Shown piece by piece: positions 1 to 5,722 of a stretch of DNA of 6,850 nt. The stretch is from DATGSF01 sp035302865 (GTDB taxonomy: Bacteria > Bacteroidota > Bacteroidia > Chitinophagales > Chitinophagaceae). A program made the translations under genes and the position numbers. Position 1 is the first letter of the stretch. Each line of letters begins with the position of its first letter. The notes under the pieces were generated by a model. The model was not told the DNA's origin and made no database searches. It saw only the letters and a list, made by a program, of their open reading frames with translations. The stretch spans positions 1 to 6,850 of the forward strand of contig DATGSF010000033.1 of assembly GCA_035302865.1 (NCBI GenBank). The letters are read 5' to 3'.

Positions 1-1
1 A

Positions 2-127
2 TTTGGCGTAAGTAGAGCCTTAGGTGTTTTAGCTAGTTTGTGTTGGGATAGAGCATTAGGAATGCCAATAGAAAGACCTAAATCAATAACTACTAAAGCA
101 TTGAAAGAAATGCTTATCAAAAAATAA
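2..127 (+). CDS. gltA: Citrate synthase, C-terminal end (partial)
   Basis: Only the last 41 codons are in the window; the frame is open to the left edge and ends in TAA at 125-127. Citrate synthase condenses oxaloacetate and acetyl-CoA to citrate, the entry step of the TCA cycle, in the cytoplasm. The visible peptide begins FGVSRALGVLASLCWDRALG and continues with PIERPKS. This matches what I recall of the C-terminus of mitochondrial-type Si-citrate synthase (FGVSRALGVL, then RALG, then ERPKS), and is unlike the hexameric NADH-regulated enterobacterial type, whose tail carries a RPRQLYTG-like motif. The ERPKS segment lies close to the C-terminus in that family, so the protein looks normally terminated. 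A strong hairpin terminator follows 25 bp after the stop, so this is the last gene of its transcript. The subtype is inferred from 41 residues only. Confidence 0.85.
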   Translation, partial: FGVSRALGVLASLCWDRALGMPIERPKSITTKALKEMLIKK

Positions 128-152
128 AAATAGTTATTTAATAATAATTTCT

Positions 153-190
153 ACTGCGTTAAGACTATACTTAACGCAGTTTTTTTATTT
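153..190 (+). terminator. Rho-independent terminator after citrate synthase
   Basis: A perfect 11-bp inverted repeat, ACTGCGTTAAG (153-163) and CTTAACGCAGT (170-180), encloses the 6-nt loop ACTATA and runs directly into TTTTTTATTTT. The GC-containing stem next to a T tract is a textbook intrinsic terminator for the citrate synthase transcript. Confidence 0.92.
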
Positions 191-478
191 TACTCATCTT
201 GTTTGTGAGTTTTATTTTAGTAAGCTTGGAAACATCAATACCTATTATTTCACTTTAGGATTACAAAAAGAATCTATAATAAACCTAAAACAAATACATG
301 AAAGATGAAAGTATAATGCATCAAAATAGCGTTTTAAGTAATGTCTTAATTTGAAATTCACTTCATTTATTATTATTAAAGCTATAAATAATATAAAGAC
401 TAAAATTTTATAATTTCTGTTTTTTATTAAATAAAAAAATAAATTAGCTGTATATTCGTTTTCCTATTGAAATGAAAT
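191..478. other. Gene-free AT-rich intergenic region
   Basis: From the end of the citrate synthase terminator to the glycosyltransferase start there is no ORF with coding character on either strand. The longest ATG-started + frame I noticed (298-354) encodes only 18 residues. I see no tRNA-like fold, no tandem repeat and no insertion-sequence end. A weak promoter-like pair lies at 198-228 (CTTG, 19 bp, TAAGCTTG) and another -7-like box (TATATTCG) at 451-458. The stretch must hold the promoter of the glycosyltransferase transcript, but I cannot fix its position. Confidence 0.6.
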
Positions 479-1507
479 ATGATTGAAGAAAAATCAAAAG
501 ATACGAAAAAAAAATCTTTTTTAATTATCCGTTTTTCCTCTATTGGCGATATAGTATTAACAACTCCAATAGTTCGTGCCTTACGTTTAACTTATCCTGA
601 AGCCAAAATTTCCTTCCTAGTTAAAGAAAATTTCAAAGTAGTAATTGCTGATAATCCTTTAATCGATGAAGTTTTATTATATAAAAATCATGAGCAAGCA
701 GTCGCTTTATTGATGCATAGAAAATGGGATCAAGTTATCGATTTACAAACAAACTTGCGTAGCCGCCGTTTAAAAATAGCTTTGAACTGGAGGAGGAATT
801 ACAGTAGTTTTCCTAAATTAAATATCCTAAAATGGTTGCAGGTGCAATTTAAATTGAAAGTTCTTCCTAAGAATAAAAGCATTGTACAAAGATATTTTTA
901 TGCATTAAGGGATTTAAATATACCTTACATGCCTGAGTTAGGATTAGAGTTTTATGTAGCCAAAAAATGGGAATTAAAAGCAGAAGATATACCTTTTGGT
1001 CATCAAGCAGGATATGTTTTAGCAGTTATTGGAGGATCTAAGTTTACAAAAAGATATCCCATACATCATTGGCAGGCATTAGTTAAAAAAATAAATTTAC
1101 CTATTATAATAATTGGAGGTTCTGAGGATATGGAAGCAGCGATAAAAATTAAAGAGGCAGCTCCAGATCAAGTATATAATGCAATAGGCAAATTCAACTT
1201 ACAAGAATCAGCTTTATTAACCCAAAAAGCAAAAGTGGTTATCGCAAATGATACCGGATTTATGCATATAGCAGCAGCATATCAAAGACCATTAATTAGT
1301 TTATGGGGGAATACTATTCCAGAATTTGGCATGTATCCCTATTATGGTTCTGCCTCCAAAGTATCCTCTATAATATTAGAAACAAAGGGTTTGTCTTGTA
1401 GACCATGCAGTAAAATTGGTTACGATGCTTGTCCTAAAAAGCATTTTAAATGTATGGAATTAATTCATCCTGATAGGGTAGTAGAAGCATGTCGACAATT
1501 ATGGTAA
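479..1507 (+). CDS. Glycosyltransferase family 9, heptosyltransferase-like
   Basis: A 342-residue protein of the WaaC/WaaF (GT9) family, which moves heptose or a related sugar from a nucleotide donor onto the lipopolysaccharide core at the inner face of the cytoplasmic membrane. Visible landmarks: the N-terminal acceptor-side motif IIRFSSIGDIVLTTP (residues 16-30), with the conserved GD pair whose Asp24 corresponds to the proposed catalytic base; a glycine-rich turn IGGS with nearby lysines (184-191) opening the second Rossmann domain; IIGGSED (211-217); and the donor-binding signature NDTGFMHIAAA (257-267). Near the C-terminus a cysteine cluster C307-x2-C310-x7-C318-x6-C325 resembles the CxPC...C...C segment of many GT9 enzymes. 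Length is typical. The ATG at 479 fits the family N-terminus; an ATG at 472 is out of frame and stops after four codons. It stands alone here, not in an LPS cluster, so the acceptor is unknown. Confidence 0.85.
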   Translation: MIEEKSKDTKKKSFLIIRFSSIGDIVLTTPIVRALRLTYPEAKISFLVKENFKVVIADNPLIDEVLLYKNHEQAVALLMHRKWDQVIDLQTNLRSRRLKIALNWRRNYSSFPKLNILKWLQVQFKLKVLPKNKSIVQRYFYALRDLNIPYMPELGLEFYVAKKWELKAEDIPFGHQAGYVLAVIGGSKFTKRYPIHHWQALVKKINLPIIIIGGSEDMEAAIKIKEAAPDQVYNAIGKFNLQESALLTQKAKVVIANDTGFMHIAAAYQRPLISLWGNTIPEFGMYPYYGSASKVSSIILETKGLSCRPCSKIGYDACPKKHFKCMELIHPDRVVEACRQLW

Positions 1508-1525
1508 TTTGTTACCTTTTCTTTT
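1503..1525 (+). terminator. Weak hairpin over the glycosyltransferase stop codon
   Basis: GGTAA (1503-1507) and TTACC (1512-1516) pair around the 4-nt loop TTTG and are followed by TTTTCTTTT. The stop codon TAA (1505-1507) forms part of the left arm. With only 5 bp of stem this is at best an inefficient terminator, so read-through into the next gene is likely. Confidence 0.3.
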
Positions 1526-1618
1526 AAAATTTTATAATTGTTAAAACATCTTAAATAATATAATAAAAATAATATTTTACCGACCTTTGTGACTATTAAA
1601 TCATTAAAAAATATAAAT

Positions 1619-2062
1619 ATGCGTTTAAGAACAGTTTTTTATGCAATAGTTTTGCTATCTTTAGCTACCATTTTAAATAGTTGTGGAGTGAGTAAAGAAG
1701 TAAAATGGGCACAGCCTTTAATTGACACAGTTTGGGAGTTGGAATCTATTTCAGGTTTTACTCTTGAGCAAGATTTACGTAAAACGCCAACCATTGCTTT
1801 TGAAAAAGATAATAGGTATGGAGGTTTTGCTGGTTGCAATACCTATTTTGGTGAGTATGAAATAATAGGAGCAAATAAAATTACATTTAAGGAAGGTGGA
1901 ATGACTATGATGGCTTGTCAACCAGGTATGAAAACAGAAAATAAATTTATTGAAATGCTTAGAGAGGTTGATGGGTTTAAAGTTGCAGGTTATCGAATGG
2001 AGTTATTAAAAGGTGATATACCTGTAGCATATTTCACTATATCTGAAAATATTCAAGATTAA
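1619..2062 (+). CDS. META-domain (HslJ-like) lipoprotein
   Basis: A 147-residue secreted lipoprotein. The N-terminus has basic residues, a hydrophobic stretch and the lipobox L19-N20-S21-C22, so after cleavage it should be lipid-anchored at Cys22 in the envelope. The rest is one META domain: DTVWELESISG (36-46), the GGFAGCNTYFGEY segment (69-80) containing the family's GCN signature, GGMTMMAC (93-100), then an E-x2-F-x2-M-L helix and a final strand near YRMELL. Cys73 and Cys100 occur at the usual conserved positions. Relatives include E. coli HslJ, an outer-membrane protein linked to novobiocin resistance; the biochemical role of META domains is not known. An in-frame GTG at 1589 would add ten residues before the signal peptide. 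I prefer the ATG at 1619 because it puts MRLR directly before the hydrophobic core. It starts 111 bp after the glycosyltransferase, possibly in the same transcript. Confidence 0.85.
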   Translation: MRLRTVFYAIVLLSLATILNSCGVSKEVKWAQPLIDTVWELESISGFTLEQDLRKTPTIAFEKDNRYGGFAGCNTYFGEYEIIGANKITFKEGGMTMMACQPGMKTENKFIEMLREVDGFKVAGYRMELLKGDIPVAYFTISENIQD

Positions 2063-2072
2063 TTTTGAATAT
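2049..2072. repeat. Inverted repeat at the META stop codon / rplU promoter
   Basis: ATATTCAA (2049-2056) and TTGAATAT (2065-2072) are perfect 8-bp arms around an 8-nt spacer. The left half lies in the end of the META gene and the right half covers most of the -33 box of the rplU promoter. No T tract follows, so it does not look like an intrinsic terminator. It could be an mRNA 3' hairpin, an operator, or chance in AT-rich DNA. Confidence 0.45.
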
Positions 2073-2094
2073 CCGAATTAGTATCTTAATTTTG
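2064..2094 (+). promoter_or_regulatory. Bacteroidota-type promoter of rplU-rpmA
   Basis: TTTG at 2064-2067 and TAATTTTG at 2087-2094 match the Bacteroidota primary-sigma consensus (-33 TTTG, -7 TAnnTTTG) exactly, with a 19-bp spacer. Transcription should start around 2098-2102, leaving a leader of only about 8-12 nt before the rplU ATG at 2110. The -33 box begins 2 bp after the META stop codon. No Shine-Dalgarno sequence is present, as is usual for the phylum. Confidence 0.8.
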
Positions 2095-2109
2095 CAAAAA
2101 ACTTAGAAT

Positions 2110-2415
2110 ATGTTTGCAGTTGTAACAATAGCAGGACAGCAATTTAGAGTAAAAGAAAATGATGAAATTTTCGTAAACCGTCTTTCAGGAAATACTGGAG
2201 ATGAAGTAGAGTTTAAAGAGGTTGTAATGACTAGCTCTAATGGGAATATCACTTTAGGAAAAGATGTAGAATCTGTAGTAGTTAAAGCTGAGATTTTAGA
2301 TCATTTAAAAGGAGATAAAGTAATAGTTTTCAAAAAGAAAAGACGTAAAGGTTATAAACGAAATAAAGGACATCGTCAACATTTAACTAAAATTAAAATT
2401 CAATCTATTGCTTAA
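2110..2415 (+). CDS. rplU: 50S ribosomal protein L21
   Basis: A 101-residue protein, the usual length for bacterial L21, a 23S rRNA-binding protein of the large ribosomal subunit. The N-terminus MFAVVTIAGQQFRVKENDEI is a variant of the family's opening (FAVV..GGKQ..V), with IAGQQ where GGKQ is common. The C-terminal part has the basic KKKRRKGYKRNKGHRQ segment (75-90) and the closing TKIKI strand that mark L21. It is the first gene of the universally linked rplU-rpmA pair, with rpmA 41 bp downstream, and is read from the promoter just upstream. Nothing is missing or unusual apart from the very short leader. Confidence 0.97.
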   Translation: MFAVVTIAGQQFRVKENDEIFVNRLSGNTGDEVEFKEVVMTSSNGNITLGKDVESVVVKAEILDHLKGDKVIVFKKKRRKGYKRNKGHRQHLTKIKIQSIA

Positions 2416-2456
2416 ATAGATGAAAAGAAATTATTGACTTTAAAAAATAATATATT

Positions 2457-2723
2457 ATGGCTCATAAAGTAGGTGGAGGTAGTTCAAAAAACGGTAGAGA
2501 TTCCCATAGCAAAAGATTGGGTGTTAAAGTATTTGGAGGACAACCTGTAATCTCTGGAAATATTATTGTACGTCAAAAAGGTACAGTATACCATCCTGGA
2601 AAAAATGTAGGAATGGGAAAAGATTTCACTATTTTCGCATTAACAGATGGTATGGTAGAATTTAGAAAAACTAGAGAAAAAACCATTATTAACGTAGTAG
2701 AATTAGAAGAAGAGCTTGTTTAA
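2457..2723 (+). CDS. rpmA: 50S ribosomal protein L27
   Basis: An 88-residue L27, whose N-terminal tail reaches the peptidyl-transferase centre of the ribosome. The opening MAHKVGGGSSKNGRDSHSKR is the diagnostic family signature, followed by LGVKVFGGQ (22-30), IVRQKGT (37-43) and a P-G-x-N-V-G-x-G-x-D segment (47-56). It starts with MAHK directly and lacks the N-terminal extension that Firmicutes remove with the protease Prp. Residue 5 is Val where Lys is common (MAHKKG), a mild variation. It shares the rplU transcript and is followed 22 bp later by a strong terminator, so the operon holds just these two genes. Confidence 0.97.
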   Translation: MAHKVGGGSSKNGRDSHSKRLGVKVFGGQPVISGNIIVRQKGTVYHPGKNVGMGKDFTIFALTDGMVEFRKTREKTIINVVELEEELV

Positions 2724-2745
2724 GTTTTTCTGAAAATTTAATATT

Positions 2746-2786
2746 AAAAATCCTATGGTAAGATACTATAGGATTTTTGTTTTTGT
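2746..2786 (+). terminator. Rho-independent terminator after rpmA
   Basis: AAAAATCCTATGGTA (2746-2760) pairs with TACTATAGGATTTTT (2764-2778) over 15 positions, one of them a G-U pair, around a 3-nt AGA loop. The tract GTTTTTG follows. This closes the rplU-rpmA operon. Confidence 0.9.
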
Positions 2787-2798
2787 ATAGTTAACATG

Positions 2799-2829
2799 TT
2801 TACTATATAAAAAAATATTTGTAACTTTA
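2799..2829 (+). promoter_or_regulatory. Candidate promoter of the DUF4834-like gene
   Basis: TTTA (2799-2802), 19 bp, TAACTTTA (2822-2829) resembles the Bacteroidota promoter consensus with one mismatch in each box (final G replaced by A) and the same 19-bp spacing as the rplU promoter. Placement just after the rpmA terminator and about 20 bp before the next ATG fits. The start site would lie near 2833-2837. Such matches arise easily in AT-rich DNA. Confidence 0.4.
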
Positions 2830-2849
2830 TAGGTCATAAAAATAATATT

Positions 2850-3089
2850 ATGCTTTTTAAGGTATTTTTTATAAGCCTGTTTTTATATTTACTTCTTCGT
2901 TTTTTGTTAAACTTTCTTTTTCCATTTTTACGATTTAGGAAAAAAGCAAAACAAGAATGGACTAGAATAATGAATCAACAAAATAATTACAATCAATCTT
3001 TTGGTAATAATCAGAATAATCAATACAAAACAAAAGAAAAACCAAGAGAAAGTATAGACGGTGAGTATATAGATTATGAAGAACTGTAA
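2850..3089 (+). CDS. Small membrane protein, probable DUF4834 family
   Basis: A 79-residue protein with one strongly hydrophobic N-terminal segment (about residues 3-28, rich in Phe and Leu), then a basic stretch RFRKKAKQEW (28-37), a low-complexity Asn/Gln-rich linker (42-59) and an acidic end with the D-G-E-Y-I-D-Y-E-E pattern (70-78). By the positive-inside rule the hydrophilic tail should face the cytoplasm. This layout (membrane anchor, Gln/Asn-rich linker, G-[ED]-Y-[IV]-D-[FY]-E-E tail) is what I recall of DUF4834 proteins, a small family found in Bacteroidota with no known function. The family call rests on architecture and the tail motif, not on a search. The ATG at 2850 follows an A-rich tract (AAAAATAATATT) very like that before rpmA. 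It lies between a terminator and the DUF2853 gene and may be transcribed alone or with it. Confidence 0.7.
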   Translation: MLFKVFFISLFLYLLLRFLLNFLFPFLRFRKKAKQEWTRIMNQQNNYNQSFGNNQNNQYKTKEKPRESIDGEYIDYEEL

Positions 3090-3180
3090 TCAGAAAATTT
3101 GTTGCTTAATTTTAAGATAATTAATAAATATTATTTGTATATTTATAGCTGAAACATTTAACTTGAAAATAATTTTATTT

Positions 3181-3522
3181 ATGGGAAAAAGAGATGAATT
3201 AATTCAGAAGTATGCTGAAGACTTAAAAGAAAAATGTGGAGTAAATCCTGATATGGATTTGTTAACAAAAGTAACCATTGGTTGTGGTCCTTCTATCTAT
3301 AATAGAGACGCATCTACAGTATCCACTTCAGATCCGCAAGAATTAGCAACAGTGAAAAACAACTTCTTAATTAAAAAATTAGGATTATCTGAAAGTGATA
3401 AACTGGATGAAGCTATTCAAAAAGTTATGGAACAATACGGAATGTCTAATAGAAATAAATACCGTGCTGTAGTTTATTACTTATTAACAAAACACTTTAA
3501 GAAAGAATCTATTTATAATTAA
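3181..3522 (+). CDS. DUF2853 family protein
   Basis: A 113-residue, probably cytoplasmic helical protein with no signal peptide or membrane segment. I recognise DUF2853 by a helix starting DELIQKYAEDL (5-15), the segment LLTKVTIGCGPSIYNRDAST (27-46), KNNFLIKKLGL (59-69) and the closing NRNKYRAVVYYLLTKHF (90-106) ending KKESIYN. The family is widespread, small and without an assigned function. An in-frame TTG at 3163 would add MKIILF; I prefer the ATG at 3181 because MGKRDELIQKY resembles the family's start and the added residues do not. The gene is 91 bp after the DUF4834-like gene; a -7-like box TATATTTA lies at 3138-3145 but has no good -33 partner. It ends 6 bp before the shared terminator hairpin. 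Confidence 0.8.
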   Translation: MGKRDELIQKYAEDLKEKCGVNPDMDLLTKVTIGCGPSIYNRDASTVSTSDPQELATVKNNFLIKKLGLSESDKLDEAIQKVMEQYGMSNRNKYRAVVYYLLTKHFKKESIYN

Positions 3523-3528
3523 GTTTTA

Positions 3529-3565
3529 ATACAAAATCCCATTTTTAAGAAATGGGATTTTGTAT
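3529..3565. terminator. Bidirectional terminator between converging genes
   Basis: ATACAAAATCCCATTT (3529-3544) and AAATGGGATTTTGTAT (3550-3565) form a perfect 16-bp stem with a 5-nt loop. It starts 6 bp after the DUF2853 stop and lies 9 bp beyond the permease stop on the other strand. Read either way, the GC core is followed by TTTTGTAT, so it can end both transcripts. The T tract is imperfect on both sides. Confidence 0.85.
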
Positions 3566-3574
3566 ATTTACATA

Positions 3575-4738
3575 TTATTTTACACTTTTTAAAACTGATT
3601 TCTTTTTAAAATATAAAGCAATATAAGATAAGACTGCACATATTATTCCAATCGATATCATTGCCCATATAGAAGAAGAAGTTTGTGCTAATGTCCCATC
3701 TTCAATTAATAATATTCTAAATGCTTTTAGAAAATGTGTTAATGGAATTCCATTAGCTATTCCAACAACCCAAGTTGGCATTTGTGATAATGGCCATGTG
3801 AATCCACTTAAAATAAAGCTTGGTGTAGCTATAACCATTAATACTTCTGTTGCTTTTAATTGATTAGGAATTAAAATACTTACTAAAATTCCAATAAAAC
3901 TAACAGATAAAACAAACACACCAGCTACAAAAGTTAATGCTAATAGATTGTCACTAACAGGAATTCTAAACCAAAAGGTAAATAAATAATATAATCCCCA
4001 AATACCTAAACTCATTAGCAAATAAGGAATTATCTTTATTGCCATTATTTTAATAATAGATTTATTTTCACTTACCAAACTATTAAAAGTTCCATTCTCA
4101 TATTCAAATGCAAAGCTTAATGCTAAAGCTAATAATAAAACTTGTTGCAATACTGTTGCTAAAATTCCTGGCCATAAAAAATACATATAATTGGTACTTC
4201 TATTAAATTTCTTAATAAAAGTTGTTTTAAAAGGTTCATACTGAGTCATTGCAATACTCTCAGGCATACCTTGCTTTTTTAAGGCTTCTATTTGGATTCC
4301 TGCTTTCAAAGTTCCAAGAGATATTTGTAAAGCAGTAGAAGCATAATTGGCTGTAAGCACGTTAGAAGTGTTTACAATGGTTATTACTTCAGGATATTGC
4401 TTAGTCATTACATGCTTTTCAAAATTCTTAGGAATAATCACTACAGCGGGTATATTATCATTTTCTGCTACAATCTTTGCTAAATCATTTTGATCATAAC
4501 GCAAAAATGCCACTTCTAAAACCTCCGTATCATCCATCATTTCTATCATTTTAGCACTCATTGCACTTTGATCTTCATCAACAACTATTATTGGTAGATC
4601 AGTTACTTTTCCTTTTTTATAGACAAATCCCATAAGTACGGCATACATTATGGGAGCCCCAATAAATAAAATACGCAATACACTATTATTCCAAAATAAT
4701 CCAAACTCTCTTTTTAAAAGAGCAAAAAAGTTATTCAT
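3575..4738 (-). CDS. ABC-2 type transporter permease (YhhJ/YbhS-like)
   Basis: A 387-residue inner-membrane permease of the ABC-2 family (ABC2_membrane_3 type), expected to export a substrate with a separate ATPase, a periplasmic adaptor and a TolC channel. Domains: one N-terminal membrane helix (about 20-40), a large periplasmic domain (about 45-180, with LPIIVVDEDQS at 48-58 and AVVIIPKNFE at 98-107), then five helices at about 185-211, 228-257, 264-291, 297-316 and 355-377. The cytoplasmic FEYENGTFNSL (211-221) corresponds to the E-x-G-T motif that contacts the ATPase, and SGFTWPLSQMP (311-321) to the G-x-x-x-P-x-x-x-M-P motif. Length is normal for the family. It begins 11 bp after the adaptor gene, without a Shine-Dalgarno sequence, and is the last gene of the operon. 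No nucleotide-binding domain is fused to it. Substrate unknown. Confidence 0.88.
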   Translation of the reverse strand: MNNFFALLKREFGLFWNNSVLRILFIGAPIMYAVLMGFVYKKGKVTDLPIIVVDEDQSAMSAKMIEMMDDTEVLEVAFLRYDQNDLAKIVAENDNIPAVVIIPKNFEKHVMTKQYPEVITIVNTSNVLTANYASTALQISLGTLKAGIQIEALKKQGMPESIAMTQYEPFKTTFIKKFNRSTNYMYFLWPGILATVLQQVLLLALALSFAFEYENGTFNSLVSENKSIIKIMAIKIIPYLLMSLGIWGLYYLFTFWFRIPVSDNLLALTFVAGVFVLSVSFIGILVSILIPNQLKATEVLMVIATPSFILSGFTWPLSQMPTWVVGIANGIPLTHFLKAFRILLIEDGTLAQTSSSIWAMISIGIICAVLSYIALYFKKKSVLKSVK

Positions 4739-4749
4739 TATTTTAAGTT

Positions 4750-5712
4750 TTAAAGTTCTAATGTTACAGTTGTCTTTTCGAACAAGTTCTTCGCTTCTTC
4801 TATATCCATAGGTTGTACCTGAATCTCAAATAAGCTTTCTGGAATTTCATAATCAGGATAAGCGGTTGAAATATTTGCATAAGAGTTTAATACTTTAATG
4901 GATTTAATTTTACCAGCAACATTTTTATTGTTATAAACTACACGTACTATTACTTCTTGATTTTTTTCTACTTTGCTTAATTGACTTTCAGGAATAGTAA
5001 ATCTAAAATAAGTGGATTCTGCAATACTACCACTAATTAATGTATAACCTGGTAAAGAAAGTTCTCCAACTTTTAATGTTATAGATTCAATTGTCATATC
5101 CTGAGGAGCGATAATATATCGTTCAGAATCAGCAACAGATACTTCTTGTAAAGCTCCTAAAGCTCTTTCTTGCTGCCCTAAAGCCATTAATTGTTGTTCC
5201 TTACGTACACCATTCTCTACATCCGATATTTCAGCTTGAACAGCCAAGTATTGTGCTTGAGCACCTTGATATTTAGCAAAAGCTTCATCATAAGCTTGTT
5301 GTGAAACTAAAGAATCTTCCAACATATTAGATAAACGTTCTATAGACTTCTTAGCAAATTCATATTGCTCTTTTAATGCTGTCTTTTTTGCTTGAAGTTG
5401 CTTCAATTGATTATCTGTAGCGCCTTTTATAGCCATTTGATATTGTGCACTTGCTGCATTTACAGCACCTTGTGCTTGACTTTTTTTAGCATCCACTTCT
5501 GGGATATCCAATATAGCTAAAGTATCTCCTTTTCTTACAAATTCACCTTCAACAACACGCATTTCTACAATTTTCCCAGGAACTTTTGTAACTATTCCTA
5601 TTTGCTCTCTTTCTACTTTTCCTTGTAATTCATTATTTATAGTTTTGTTGTTACATCCTATTAAGATAAAAGGAGCAATTATACCTAATAATACAATTTG
5701 TGTTTTTTTCAT
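4750..5712 (-). CDS. HlyD-family periplasmic adaptor (membrane fusion lipoprotein)
   Basis: A 320-residue membrane fusion protein that should bridge the inner-membrane permease and the TolC-type channel. The N-terminus is a signal sequence with lipobox L17-I18-G19-C20, so it is probably lipid-anchored through Cys20 instead of held by a membrane helix. Domains in order: first half of the lipoyl (biotinyl-like) domain (about 38-72: VTKVPGKIVEMRVVEGEFVR, then KGDTLAILD), an alpha-hairpin rich in Ala, Gln and Lys (about 75-195), second lipoyl half (199-228, YIIAPQDMTIESITLKVGE), and a beta-barrel and membrane-proximal part to the end. At the hairpin tip R126-x3-M130-x6-S137 resembles the R-x3-L-x6-S motif through which adaptors such as AcrA and MacA contact TolC. 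It is 10 bp after the channel gene and 11 bp before the permease gene, so translation is probably coupled. The barrel is short but not obviously truncated. Confidence 0.9.
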   Translation of the reverse strand: MKKTQIVLLGIIAPFILIGCNNKTINNELQGKVEREQIGIVTKVPGKIVEMRVVEGEFVRKGDTLAILDIPEVDAKKSQAQGAVNAASAQYQMAIKGATDNQLKQLQAKKTALKEQYEFAKKSIERLSNMLEDSLVSQQAYDEAFAKYQGAQAQYLAVQAEISDVENGVRKEQQLMALGQQERALGALQEVSVADSERYIIAPQDMTIESITLKVGELSLPGYTLISGSIAESTYFRFTIPESQLSKVEKNQEVIVRVVYNNKNVAGKIKSIKVLNSYANISTAYPDYEIPESLFEIQVQPMDIEEAKNLFEKTTVTLEL

Positions 5713-5722
5713 TTTTAAATAT

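Noticed and set aside
298..354. 18-codon ATG frame (MKDESIMHQN...) in the intergenic region
   Set aside because: It has no ribosome-binding context, promoter or recognisable family, and frames this short are expected by chance.
191..478. Possible insertion-sequence remnant or attachment site in the long gap
   Set aside because: I see no terminal inverted repeats, target duplications, transposase fragments or tRNA gene.
1639..1839. 66-codon open frame on the - strand
   Set aside because: It lies wholly inside the META lipoprotein gene, has no recognisable domain, and the + strand gene is clearly real. It is a shadow frame.
3138..3145. TATATTTA as -7 box for the DUF2853 gene
   Set aside because: It has one mismatch to the consensus and no TTTG-like box at the right distance upstream; it is too weak to list in AT-rich DNA.
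3163..3180. TTG start adding six residues to the DUF2853 protein
   Set aside because: The added MKIILF does not resemble the family N-terminus, while the ATG at 3181 gives the expected short polar start.
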